Positions 1 to 7,135 are shown, counted from the stretch's first letter. The stretch: DNA of 64,000 nt from Bacillus haynesii (GCF_001969855.1 NZ_MRBL01000002.1:1-64000); one strand, 5' to 3'. A program made the numbers and translations. The notes: generated by a model from the letters alone, not told the origin.

Positions 1-39
1 TTATCTAGTTTTGAGAGAATAATTTCTCTAAAAATGCTC

Positions 40-67
40 TTGCATTTTTTCAAATACATAGTATAAT
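40..67 (+). promoter_or_regulatory. Candidate promoter directly before the 5S gene
   Basis: TTGCAT at 40-45 and a perfect TATAAT at 62-67 are separated by 16 bases; the start would fall near 74, just before the 5S gene. It would let 5S and the tRNA array be transcribed apart from the 16S-23S genes, which lie to the left of the window. Seen as a motif only. Confidence 0.45.
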
Positions 68-85
68 GATCTTTGTCACTAAATT

Positions 86-202
<117 letters not shown>

Positions 203-211
203 AGGCTTTAT

Positions 212-286
212 TCCGCAGTAGCTCAGTGGTAGAGCTATCGGCTGTTAACCGATCGGTCGCAGGTTCGAATCCTGCCTGCGGAGCCA
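212..286 (+). tRNA. trnD-Asn: tRNA-Asn (GTT)
   Basis: Acceptor strand 212-218 pairs with 276-282, the anticodon GTT is at 244-246, and CCA is encoded at 284-286. It is the first tRNA after 5S. Confidence 0.97.
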
Positions 287-292
287 TTTATT

Positions 293-384
293 GGAGAGCT
301 GTCCGAGTGGTCGAAGGAGCACGATTGGAAATCGTGTAGGCGGCCAACGCCGTCTCAAGGGTTCGAATCCCTTGCTCTCCGCCA
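293..384 (+). tRNA. trnD-Ser: tRNA-Ser (GGA)
   Basis: Class II tRNA with a long variable arm. Acceptor GGAGAGC at 293-299 pairs with GCTCTCC ending at 380, the anticodon GGA is at 327-329, and CCA is encoded at 382-384. Confidence 0.97.
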
Positions 385-398
385 CTTTAAATACATCT

Positions 399-473
399 GG
401 CCCGTTGGTCAAGTGGTTAAGACACCGCCCTTTCACGGCGGTAACACGGGTTCGAATCCCGTACGGGTCACCA
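399..473 (+). tRNA. trnD-Glu: tRNA-Glu (TTC)
   Basis: Acceptor GGCCCGT at 399-405 pairs with ACGGGTC at 463-469, the anticodon TTC is at 432-434, and CCA is encoded at 471-473. Confidence 0.97.
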
Positions 474-528
474 TTACTCTTTGGACAGCATGTTGAAAAG
501 CAGAAGGTGAACGCCTGAGTTTTTTAAA

Positions 529-638
529 GGAAGGCATGCTAAATGCGCAACGCTCTGTTGCAATGTGCACTTGTACTTTTAAAGGCAAGGAAGGCATGCT
601 AAGATCGCAACGTCCTGTTGCAACGCATGCACTTGTAC
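529..638 (+). repeat. Two diverged 60-bp-spaced direct repeats between tRNA-Glu and tRNA-Val
   Basis: Copies at 529-576 and 589-638 share GGAAGGCATGCTAA, a short hairpin (GCAAC...GTTGC) and the end GCACTTGTAC, and start exactly 60 bases apart. Each copy carries its own hairpin inside the transcribed tRNA spacer. The function is unknown: they could be processing signals or relics of a small interspersed repeat. Confidence 0.75.
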
Positions 639-650
639 GTCCTGTACTGC

Positions 651-726
651 GGAGGATTAGCTCAGCTGGGAGAGCATCTGCCTTACAAGCAGAGGGTCGG
701 CGGTTCGATCCCGTCATCCTCCACCA
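651..726 (+). tRNA. trnD-Val: tRNA-Val (TAC)
   Basis: Acceptor GGAGGAT at 651-657 pairs with ATCCTCC at 716-722, the anticodon TAC is at 684-686, and CCA is encoded at 724-726. Confidence 0.97.
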
Positions 727-747
727 TTTCTATGAAAATCATATTAT

Positions 748-825
<78 letters not shown>

Positions 826-868
826 ATTACTCATTAAATGAGGAGTACCCGAAGGGTGCAACTAAAAT

Positions 869-945
869 GGTCCGGTAGTTCAGTTGGTTAGAATGCCTGC
901 CTGTCACGCAGGAGGTCGCGGGTTCGAGTCCCGTCCGGACCGCCA
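869..945 (+). tRNA. trnD-Asp: tRNA-Asp (GTC)
   Basis: Acceptor GGTCCGG at 869-875 pairs with CCGGACC at 935-941, the anticodon GTC is at 903-905, and CCA is encoded at 943-945. Confidence 0.97.
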
Positions 946-956
946 TTTTAAATAAA

Positions 957-1032
<76 letters not shown>

Positions 1033-1035
1033 TTT

Positions 1036-1108
<73 letters not shown>

Positions 1109-1116
1109 CTGTTTCT

Positions 1117-1201
1117 GGAGGGGTAGCGAAGTGGCTAAACGCGGCGGACTGTAAATCCGCTCCCTCAGGGTTCGGCGGTTCGAATCCGTCCCCCTCCACC
1201 A
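1117..1201 (+). tRNA. trnD-Tyr: tRNA-Tyr (GTA)
   Basis: Class II tRNA with a long variable arm. Acceptor GGAGGGG at 1117-1123 pairs with CCCCTCC ending at 1197, the anticodon GTA is at 1151-1153, and CCA is encoded at 1199-1201. Confidence 0.97.
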
Positions 1202-1208
1202 TGTTTTT

Positions 1209-1282
1209 AGGGGCATAGTTTAACGGTAGAACAGAGGTCTCCAAAACCTCCGGTGTGGGTTCGATTCCTACTGCCCCTGCCA
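1209..1282 (+). tRNA. trnD-Trp: tRNA-Trp (CCA)
   Basis: Acceptor AGGGGCA at 1209-1215 pairs with TGCCCCT at 1272-1278, the anticodon CCA is at 1241-1243, and the 3' CCA is encoded at 1280-1282. Confidence 0.97.
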
Positions 1283-1301
1283 ATTTTAATTCACAATTTA
1301 T

Positions 1302-1375
1302 GGCGGTTGTGGCGAAGTGGTTAACGCACCAGATTGTGGCTCTGGCACTCGTGGGTTCGATTCCCATCAATCGCC
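1302..1375 (+). tRNA. trnD-His: tRNA-His (GTG), CCA not encoded
   Basis: The eight-pair acceptor stem includes the extra G at -1 that marks histidine tRNAs (G1302 against C1375). The anticodon GTG is at 1336-1338. The bases after C1375 are CTT, so no CCA is encoded. Confidence 0.95.
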
Positions 1376-1383
1376 CTTAATAT

Positions 1384-1455
1384 TGGGCTATAGCCAAGCG
1401 GTAAGGCAACGGACTTTGACTCCGTCATGCGCTGGTTCGAATCCAGCTAGCCCAG
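1384..1455 (+). tRNA. trnD-Gln: tRNA-Gln (TTG), CCA not encoded
   Basis: Acceptor TGGGCTA at 1384-1390 pairs with TAGCCCA at 1448-1454 and the anticodon TTG is at 1416-1418. TTTT follows the discriminator G1455, so CCA is not encoded. Confidence 0.95.
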
Positions 1456-1508
1456 TTTTCATCTTTCTTTATCATCCTGCATATGATAAGATGAATATTA
1501 GTTAAAAT

Positions 1509-1583
1509 GCGGAAGTAGTTCAGTGGTAGAACACCACCTTGCCAAGGTGGGGGTCGCGGGTTCGAATCCCGTCTTCCGCTCCA
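1509..1583 (+). tRNA. trnD-Gly: tRNA-Gly (GCC)
   Basis: Acceptor GCGGAAG at 1509-1515 pairs with CTTCCGC at 1573-1579, the anticodon GCC is at 1541-1543, and CCA is encoded at 1581-1583. Confidence 0.97.
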
Positions 1584-1597
1584 ATTCTTAAAATGAT

Positions 1598-1668
<71 letters not shown>

Positions 1669-1680
1669 TATTTGCCTCGT

Positions 1681-1769
1681 GCCGGGGTGGTGGAATTGGC
1701 AGACACACAGGACTTAAAATCCTGCGGTAGGTGACTACCGTGCCGGTTCAAGTCCGGCCCTCGGCACCA
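1681..1769 (+). tRNA. trnD-Leu1: tRNA-Leu (TAA)
   Basis: Class II tRNA with a long variable arm. Acceptor GCCGGGG at 1681-1687 pairs with CCTCGGC at 1759-1765, the anticodon TAA is at 1715-1717, and CCA is encoded at 1767-1769. Confidence 0.97.
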
Positions 1770-1783
1770 TTGATCACACACAT

Positions 1784-1865
1784 GCCGGTGTGGCGGAATT
1801 GGCAGACGCGCACGACTCAAAATCGTGTTCCTTCGGGAGTGTCGGTTCGACCCCGACCACCGGTA
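1784..1865 (+). tRNA. trnD-Leu2: tRNA-Leu (CAA), last gene of the array
   Basis: Class II tRNA with the anticodon CAA at 1818-1820. Acceptor GCCGGTG at 1784-1790 pairs with CACCGGT at 1858-1864, so the first pair is G-T and no CCA follows the discriminator A1865. The altered 3' end and the broken integrase gene that starts about 130 bases downstream fit a past attachment site at the tRNA end. I did not find a second copy of this 3' end in the window. Confidence 0.94.
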
Positions 1866-1877
1866 TCAATGAATGCA

Positions 1878-1926
1878 AAAGTGACGGTATTTCGGTGTAT
1901 TAATCGCTGTTTTATCGTCGCTTTTT
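1878..1926 (+). terminator. Possible terminator of the tRNA array
   Basis: AAAGTGACG at 1878-1886 can pair with CGTCGCTTT at 1916-1924 (one G-T pair), followed by more T residues. The loop of about 29 bases is long, so this is a weak call. Confidence 0.4.
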
Positions 1927-1997
1927 TGCGTTAAACGTCACGGCAAATGGTCATGTGCCTATCGCTTTCCTTTAAACAGAAGGGAGGCGATTTTTTT

Positions 1998-2240
1998 ATG
2001 TCTAAACGAAGAAGTAATTGTTTAAATGCCCGCGAGGTCGATATCGCGGTTGAGACGATCGAATATAACACTTTAACAATCGACGGTGCGATTAAGCTTT
2101 TCTTGGCTACACAAAGCGAAAGAGTTTGCGAAAGGGTACGATCACATATCGGCCATAAAGATTTACGTATGGTATTACGATATACTCATCTGTCGTTAGA
2201 ATCTCTCGCAAGACAACAATATTCGCTAATAAATCAGTAG
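1998..2240 (+). pseudogene. Internally deleted tyrosine recombinase (80-codon remnant)
   Basis: An ATG at 1998 follows the ribosome site AGGGAGGCGA and gives an 80-residue frame. The first part looks like the start of an integrase arm/SAM-like domain (TIDGAIKLFLATQSE). It then jumps directly to the extreme C-terminal block SHIGHKDLRMVLRYTHLS, which holds the catalytic-type His and Tyr. Everything between, including the first catalytic Arg and the H-x-x-R box, is absent, so it cannot be an active recombinase. Its place next to the last tRNA-Leu suggests it belonged to an element integrated there. Whether the short product is made is unknown. Confidence 0.7.
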
Positions 2241-2282
2241 TAGACGGGTTAAATAGGCCGTAGTAGACGGGTTAAATAGGCC
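2237..2282 (+). repeat. Perfect 23-bp tandem duplication
   Basis: Two identical 23-base units at 2237-2259 and 2260-2282 (each contains TAGACGGGTTAAATAGGCC) follow each other without a gap, directly after and overlapping the end of the integrase remnant. It looks like a recent slip or an integration scar. Confidence 0.9.
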
Positions 2283-2317
2283 AAGGAAGACAAAAAGAAA
2301 ATACGGAAGGAAATATC

Positions 2318-2921
2318 GTGACTCAAATGAAAAAAATTTCTCGGTAGAAGGGCGACGGATCAGGAAATAAAAATCTTACTTTCGTTATTAGATTTAACCG
2401 ACTTTGTACAGCTACGTGATGCAACAGCATTGCTTCTTATGTATAAAACAGGTATGTGCGTAGAGACGCTCGCAAACTTAAAAGAGGAACATATCGATTT
2501 TAATGGAGCATTGCTTCGGTTAAGTGGTGAAATCGTTAAAAATCGCGAACCTTTACTACTGCCCTATGATGAGACTCTTGTTCAGCTTCTCTCTGTACTG
2601 GTGAATAAAAACGACGAAATCCGCCGAGCCTATAAAAAGGATAATAAATTTGTGTTTATAACAAAGTACGGTGATCAAATAGCAACAGGGCCGTCGAATA
2701 ACAATATTCAAAAACGGTTGAACAGGTATGCGCGTGAGTACGGATTAAAGAATATAAATCCGCACGCATTAAGAAGGGGCTTTGCGAAATCCTTGTTTGA
2801 AAAAGGCGCAAATTTAACTGACATTTCAAGAGCGCTGGGACATAGTGATCTTTCGGTAACGACTAAATATTTATATTTAGATAAGAATGAAGTGGCGGAG
2901 AATTTGTGGAGGTTTTTGTGA
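2318..2921 (+). pseudogene. Second tyrosine recombinase, frameshifted and missing its first catalytic Arg
   Basis: GTG 2318 (ribosome site GGAAGG) or ATG 2327 starts a frame that stops at the TAG of codon ISR-stop. The adjacent frame continues from about 2340 to 2921 as a nearly complete recombinase core. The H-x-x-R box (NPHALRRGFAKSL) and the end block RALGHSDLSVTTKYLYLD with its His and Tyr are intact. The place where T-G-[IL]-R normally sits reads KTGMCVETL, so the catalytic Arg is Cys. A reading frame that could start at TTG 2430 is long, but the frameshift plus the lost Arg argue for a dead gene. After its stop the same frame continues about 37 codons to 3034. Confidence 0.75.
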
Positions 2922-3042
2922 AGGAAGGTTGGAACTGAGACGGAAAGGTTTACGCTTAATCCTAACGTGTTTTATCGGCAGTCCAAGACGCCTGACAAGA
3001 CGTTGCTTGCGATGGTTAACGTGAAGAAACCGTAGATGAACG

Positions 3043-3075
3043 AAAAAGCGCCCCGCATTGGGGCGCTTTTTAATT
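3043..3075. terminator. Bidirectional terminator
   Basis: AAAAGCGCCCC and GGGGCGCTTTT form an 11-bp stem around a five-base loop, with A and T runs on both sides, so it can serve both the integrase remnant and the converging small gene at 3076-3240. Confidence 0.9.
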
Positions 3076-3240
3076 TTATTGTTGTTTTCGGTCTAAAAGA
3101 TTCATAATGACTATACACATCAAAATGAGGCCAATAAATGTTCCGCTACTATCTGGTTCTATGTTAAAAAACGTTGGAAGAGCGAAATAGTTTATGACGA
3201 AAATTAGGATCGCCATTTTTAATAAAACTCTATATAACAC
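3076..3240 (-). CDS. 54-residue membrane protein paired with a secreted protein
   Basis: GTG at 3240-3238 sits seven bases after a GGGAGGG ribosome site, giving 54 residues; an internal ATG at 3216 would give 46. The protein is almost all hydrophobic: one helix near residues 9-25 (MAILIFVINYFALPTFF) and a second near 36-48 (FIGLILMCIVIMNLL), a short polar link, and a charged tail DRKQQ. The ribosome site overlaps the end of the secreted-protein gene upstream, so the two are almost certainly co-transcribed and translationally coupled. A tiny two-helix protein behind a secreted hydrophobic protein resembles the immunity gene of a bacteriocin pair. That role is inference; I do not recognise the family. 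Confidence 0.6.
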   Translation of the reverse strand: MLYRVLLKMAILIFVINYFALPTFFNIEPDSSGTFIGLILMCIVIMNLLDRKQQ

Positions 3241-3257
3241 TTAATTTCCCTCCCGCT

Positions 3258-3920
3258 CTATTGTCGCCAAGGCACACCGATGCCCTCGATAACCTCTCCG
3301 GTGAATGGATTCCTCGCGAAGTGGAAACCTATTCCATATTTTCCGTCCCCGGAAATCGCTCTAAAACCAGCCCCTACTGCCCAAAGCGCTCCGGAAATCG
3401 CGCTGACGTAAGGTACAAATTTAGCGACTGTGATCAGGACTGCTCCAATTCCTGCTATAGCGGATGTTGCATCTTTAGTTTCGTTTATTACATTAACTAT
3501 TTTCTTGGTTATACAAGAGCTGAGATAAAGGCTGTACCTAGTGCCAGCCCAACTCACTTTAGACCCCGTTACACCATGGCAGCCAGCCAGCGCATACGCA
3601 CTGCTCTCTTTGTGAGCAGAAGCGGTTGAGCTTTCTAAAAGTGTTTTCTTTCCGTCCTTAGATACAGAATATTTCTTTGCTCTGACCTTCGTATCCTTAG
3701 TATTTGCATTTAAGGTTTCTATTACGTATTCGTATGTTTTACCGCCTTCTTCTATTCTGAATGATGATGCGTTTTCGGATATTTTGGTGAATTTAATCCC
3801 TTCTAAAGGATTCGGATCTTCAATTGTTTCTTTAGCGAAAACATTTAATGGAAAAGTGGCGACTAGTAAAATAATTGAACAAAAAGCCATAGTGAATGAA
3901 AATAATTTTTTCTTTTGCAT
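3258..3920 (-). CDS. Secreted, two-cysteine, Gly-rich hydrophobic protein (bacteriocin-like)
   Basis: 220 residues from ATG 3920, with ribosome site GAGGGTGG. Residues 1-29 form a clear signal peptide ending in VFAKE (AXA-type site). A polar part of about 90 residues follows, then a segment with two Cys about 23 residues apart (AGCHGVTGSKVSWAGTRYSL and LSSCITKK), then about 55 residues of Ala/Gly-rich hydrophobic sequence able to span or insert into membranes, and a polar end. No enzyme motif is visible. This layout, with pro-region, disulfide-capable pair and hydrophobic Gly-rich block, is typical of secreted bacteriocin-like proteins, and the gene is followed directly by a tiny membrane protein. 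I do not recognise the exact family and the toxin role is inference. Confidence 0.65.
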   Translation of the reverse strand: MQKKKLFSFTMAFCSIILLVATFPLNVFAKETIEDPNPLEGIKFTKISENASSFRIEEGGKTYEYVIETLNANTKDTKVRAKKYSVSKDGKKTLLESSTASAHKESSAYALAGCHGVTGSKVSWAGTRYSLYLSSCITKKIVNVINETKDATSAIAGIGAVLITVAKFVPYVSAISGALWAVGAGFRAISGDGKYGIGFHFARNPFTGEVIEGIGVPWRQ

Positions 3921-4012
3921 GCTTATTCCACCCTCTGTTTCACAATTCTACCAGAGGGAGGATATTCCGTTAATGACTAGTTTTAATTTGGTGAATTTAT
4001 CTAGAGAGGAGG

Positions 4013-4219
4013 TTAAAAAACGCCCGGTCTCCGACTATTAGAATACGCTATTTCCGGCTGTTTCAACGGAAGAAAAAAGACGCCGTGGCTGGCGGTATTT
4101 AAACAGTTTGTACAGGCTTTTCCGGTCTGCTTTCCGACCGTTCCTTTCTTGACCGCGTTCACATCGCCAAGCAGTCGAGATAGTCTGTAGAGAAAGCTGC
4201 GTGTTTTATTGATCGACAT
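4013..4219 (-). pseudogene. Remnant of a small phage/element protein
   Basis: From ATG 4219 the first 33 residues (SINKTRSFLYRLSRLLGDVNAVKKGTVGK) look like a short basic protein often seen in Bacillus prophages and integrative elements (recalled similarity, not searched). After that the frame drifts into unlikely sequence, while a neighbouring frame reads SLYKLFKYRQPRR, the sort of end expected for the family. The simplest reading is a deletion with a frameshift. Confidence 0.45.
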
Positions 4220-4232
4220 TTCAACGATTTTA

Positions 4233-4469
4233 CTACGAAATTAAATCGTAGGAGCCGCCGTGATTTCGTATGTTATTCGATAACCTTAACGCCTTAAATC
4301 CACTGCCATTTTTGTATTGATCCTTCGTAAAAGTCACGCTAATCCGATCGCCCGGCTTTGCGTCTGTGGCTTGCGGATCTCGACATCTTCGTTCAGTTTG
4401 GCGGCGTAAAGGCTGAGAGCCGCATTTCCTACGATTGAAGCCACTTTTTACGACTTCTGTTTTCGCCAC
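4233..4469 (-). pseudogene. Frameshifted gene fragment of unknown family
   Basis: The C-terminal half of this frame (AKPGDRISVTFTKDQYKN, then GSGFKALRLSNNIRNHGG) reads like genuine protein, but the first half does not. A neighbouring frame over the first half reads LYAAKLNEDVEIRKPQTQS. The two together suggest one older gene broken by a frameshift near 4375. I cannot name the family. Confidence 0.35.
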
Positions 4470-4470
4470 A

Positions 4471-4618
4471 CTAAAAAGACGCCGACCTATTCGTGACGTC
4501 TTCGATCTTCACCTCGAATAACTCTTCGACATTCACGCCGAGTATTCGCGAAAGAACAAACACTTGCCAATCGAGATGCCTTTCATTTTTATCGAAATTT
4601 CGGTTGACCTACACAAAA
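4471..4618 (-). pseudogene. C-terminal fragment of an XRE-type repressor
   Basis: Reading leftward from about 4618 the frame encodes NERHLDWQVFVLSRILGVNV then EELFEVKIED and stops at 4471. The phrase SRILGVNVEELFE is the typical end of a short Cro/CI-like helix-turn-helix protein. The DNA-binding helices themselves are missing. It lies between other decayed element genes, as expected for the repressor of a lost mobile element. Confidence 0.5.
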
Positions 4619-4635
4619 AAAGACGCAAAGGCGAC

Positions 4636-4818
4636 TTAATCAGATATCGCTTTAGCCCATTTGTTTTCTAATCTCTTGTATTTACTCTGGTTAACGTTAC
4701 TGGACTGCGAAACGAGATTGTCTAATTCAGGAGAGCCACCAAATCTATCGGCAGCTAAGTGTCCGGCATGATCCTTAAAGACCGGAAGCAGATCATCGCT
4801 ACGTTCAGGCGGAAGCAA
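4636..4818 (-). pseudogene. C-terminal fragment of a DNA/RNA non-specific nuclease toxin domain
   Basis: DHAGHLAADRFGGSPELDNL followed by VSQSSNVNQSKYKRLENKWAKA closely follows the D-x-GH-hh-x-x-x-FGG...NL-x-x-Q...N pattern of the non-specific endonuclease domain found at the end of LXG/YeeF-type polymorphic toxins (family pattern from memory). Only the end of the domain remains; sequence before about 4775 is unrelated and runs into an integrase fragment on the other strand. It is a relic of a toxin gene. Confidence 0.5.
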
Positions 4819-5136
4819 CTTTTAAGCCAGCCAAATCTTAGGACATTCACAGGTATTCGAGACTATACGATGATGTTGCTTTTATTGGAGACGGGTATTC
4901 GGACGAATGAGTTCGTAAGCATAAATTTAAAAGATGTAAAAATCGAAGAATCAGTCATACACGAAAGAAATGCAAAAGGGAATCAAGAAAGAATTGTACC
5001 GATTACATCCGCAATGATGAAGCAGCTTAAAAAGTACATTTCTATCCGAGGGTATGTTGAGACAGACGCGCTGTTTATTACTCTCGATAGAAAGCCTGTC
5101 ATTGAAATAAGAAACATTCGAGAAGAGGGCGGATAA
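4759..5136 (+). pseudogene. Third tyrosine recombinase fragment (first half of the catalytic core)
   Basis: The frame reads RKQLLSQPNLRTFTGIRDYT then MMLLLLETGIRTNEFVSINL, the standard start of a XerC/phage-type core with the first catalytic Arg (TGIR) in place, and continues through the beta-strand region to GNQERIVPITSAM. It ends at 5136 before any H-x-x-R or Tyr block. The start of similarity near 4800 abuts the nuclease-toxin fragment on the opposite strand, so a rearrangement joined two unrelated relics here. Confidence 0.65.
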
Positions 5137-5244
5137 GTTTTGGCCGTAACTTCTATCGGGCGGTATTCGCACAGTTAATTAGCATGGCCTTACTTTTTAT
5201 TAGCCATTTATAGGGCGAAAAGTAAATTATTGATACAAATTTCT

Positions 5245-5273
5245 TTGCAAAGATTGGTAACTTTCTGTAAAAT
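5245..5273 (+). promoter_or_regulatory. Sigma-A-type promoter for rap
   Basis: TTGCAA at 5245-5250, a 17-base spacer, and TAAAAT at 5268-5273, about 40 bases before the rap start. There is no other gene nearby for it to serve. Confidence 0.65.
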
Positions 5274-5316
5274 ATTCTCATAGCGATAGAGGCAGTAAAG
5301 TGTGGGAGGTTTGACA

Positions 5317-6411
5317 ATGAAAACAGTAGCCTCGGTGAACGTAGCCAATCTCATCAATCAGTGGTATGTTCACATAAAAAAGAGAGATGTCTCAAATGCC
5401 GTAGAACTTAGGGACAGAATAAAAGGCCTTTTAAACGTAATGGAAGAAGATCAGGACGTTTTGCTTTACTTTAATCTACTTGATTACAGGTTCAGAGTAT
5501 TAATGGAAGATGTCGCGGGGGAGCCGCAGCTTCCGCCTTTTACTGAGGATAAGGCGAAGACAGACGGTTTGTTAAGATACTATTACTTTCTCTTTAAAGG
5601 AATGTATGAAAGTGCGAGGAGCAACTACTCTAAAGCGCTTAATTGTTTTAGAGTTGCCGAGCGGCAGCTCGATAATGTCGAAGATGAAATCGAAAAGGCC
5701 GAGTTTCATTATAAACTTGGAAACCTCTATTATTTTACGAAAACAACTCTACTTTCTTTTCATCATCTTTCAATCGCGAAGAGCATCTATAGGGCTTATG
5801 AAGAATATAAGACACAGTCGATAAACTGTACGGTGCTGCTCGCACTCAATTATATAGACGACGGACGTTTAACAAGAGCTGAAAATATGCTTAAGAGTTG
5901 CGCAGAAAGACTGATCAAGATGGGCGATAATCATCTGCTGGCGGCTGTCTACTATGATCTCGGCTTTTTAAAAATTCAAGAGGACAAACACGAAGAAGCA
6001 CTCGAGTATTTCGACCTCTCATTTAAAACGGATGACATCGAAAAAAATGCGCCTATTATGTACATGCAGTGCATATACGAGTCAGCTAGGTCAACTTATA
6101 AGATAGGTGAGGTTGATAAGGCGCTTAAGTGGGTTCATCTTGGTTTTGAGTTTGCTCAGAAAACGAATAATATCAACTTTTCGCTCAAATTCTCGATTCT
6201 AAATATATGCTACAGCGCTCCCCTCGAAGGTGTACCGCAAGTAAAAGAGTTTATCGAAATGCTCGAGGAGAGGGAGGCTTACGTAGACATTGAGGCGCTT
6301 GCTGAGGATGTGGCCAACGTCTACAGTTCATTAAATAATTACAAATATTCCACATACTTCTTGGAAAAAGCAATAAAATCAAGTAAACTAACAGGAAAGG
6401 AGGTTCTTTAA
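5317..6411 (+). CDS. Rap-family TPR regulator (response-regulator phosphatase or anti-activator)
   Basis: 364 residues from ATG 5317, behind a GTGGGAGG ribosome site. The family layout is an N-terminal three-helix bundle (from about 5 to 70, with the typical NLINQWYVHIKKRDV start) followed by about seven TPR helix pairs (for example AVYYDLGFLKIQEDKHEEAL, with LEYFDLSF after it). Rap proteins bind Spo0F-P and dephosphorylate it, or bind ComA, and are turned off by a re-imported Phr peptide. Which target this one has cannot be read by eye. A phr gene begins on the base after its stop codon. The pair is often carried on mobile elements, and here it sits among four dead integrases. Confidence 0.93.
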   Translation: MKTVASVNVANLINQWYVHIKKRDVSNAVELRDRIKGLLNVMEEDQDVLLYFNLLDYRFRVLMEDVAGEPQLPPFTEDKAKTDGLLRYYYFLFKGMYESARSNYSKALNCFRVAERQLDNVEDEIEKAEFHYKLGNLYYFTKTTLLSFHHLSIAKSIYRAYEEYKTQSINCTVLLALNYIDDGRLTRAENMLKSCAERLIKMGDNHLLAAVYYDLGFLKIQEDKHEEALEYFDLSFKTDDIEKNAPIMYMQCIYESARSTYKIGEVDKALKWVHLGFEFAQKTNNINFSLKFSILNICYSAPLEGVPQVKEFIEMLEEREAYVDIEALAEDVANVYSSLNNYKYSTYFLEKAIKSSKLTGKEVL

Positions 6412-6549
6412 ATGAAAAAACTTATTGTAACTGCTTTCCTTACTACATCGCTTGGACTCGTTTTAACCAGCGCAGCAGACTTCCTCGCAGAAAGTATCCA
6501 ACCAGCAGACTCAGTAACATTACTTGCCTCAAGAGGAGCGGGCTCATAA
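6412..6549 (+). CDS. Phr pre-peptide paired with the adjacent Rap
   Basis: 45 residues, ATG directly after the rap stop codon, with the ribosome site AAAGGAGG inside the end of rap. The N-terminus MKKLIVTAFLTTSLGLVLTS is an export signal. The C-terminus ASRGAGS carries the signalling peptide, most likely SRGAG or SRGAGS, with Arg in the second position as in most Phr pentapeptides. The pro-peptide would be secreted, trimmed and imported by the oligopeptide permease to inhibit its Rap. The exact mature form is inference. It was too short and too overlapped to be obvious, but the position and layout are diagnostic. Confidence 0.88.
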   Translation: MKKLIVTAFLTTSLGLVLTSAADFLAESIQPADSVTLLASRGAGS

Positions 6550-6569
6550 AACAAAAATACAACAGTAAG

Positions 6570-6597
6570 AGGGCGGCTATTACAGCCGTCTTTTTTA
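6570..6597 (+). terminator. Terminator of rap-phr
   Basis: GGCGGCT at 6572-6578 pairs with AGCCGTC at 6584-6590 and is followed by six T residues. Confidence 0.85.
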
Positions 6598-6781
6598 TGG
6601 TTTGGGTTGCCTTCGTAACTTGAATTCGCACGTCTAAAATACGAATTAAACGCTATGCTAGACTGTAATGGCTTATTATATCGAATAAACCGCGGGAGGG
6701 CTTTTGAGAGCCGGTGGGCGTTTTCTCTTTTTAAAGAATTGGATAAAAAACGGTACGATTTGAAATGGTTTTGCACATTCT

Positions 6782-7135
6782 TTATACAAACGGATCTTCA
6801 ACTTCTTCAGCATTTTTGACTTCCTCAACAACCATATCTTCAAAAATGTTTACTGTTTAAGTTTTATCTCTCTCGAAGCTCTTTAATTAAGTGAGCATAT
6901 GTGTTTTATGTGGTTTTTATATCAGCATGTCCTAACCTTGCGCTTACATGTAAATTGAGACTTTTCTATAAAGCAGTACACTTGCATGGGGATACCTTAA
7001 TCCGTGAACAGTGATCGGCTTAATATTCAATTCAGTTAATACTTTTCGGAGGTATTGCTAATGACTTTATATTTTGATGAGGGGCTATAAAAAAGAATTC
7101 CATGGATGTTATTTGGTACTTTTTCAAATAAATGG
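6782..7135 (-). pseudogene. Fourth tyrosine recombinase, decayed
   Basis: Reading leftward, pieces of an integrase C-terminal half appear in order in shifting frames: KVLTELNIKPITVHGLRYPH then ASVLLYRKVSI (H-x-x-R region, where HGLR is kept), VSARLGHADIKTT then NTYAHLIKELRERD (His and the nucleophilic Tyr), and an acidic tail EVKNAEEVEDPFV before the stop at 6784-6782. At least one in-frame stop (after KTT) and frameshifts separate the pieces. The similarity is to phage/ICE integrases rather than XerC/D (judged from memory). No intact frame spans it. Confidence 0.65.

Noticed and set aside
2430..2921. Intact-looking integrase from TTG 2430
   Set aside because: The start has no ribosome site, similarity continues upstream in the same frame past a frameshift, and the first catalytic Arg is missing, so it is better described as a pseudogene.
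3261..3629. 122-codon plus-strand frame opposite the secreted-protein gene
   Set aside because: The minus-strand gene has a signal peptide, ribosome site and downstream partner; the plus-strand product has no coherent features.
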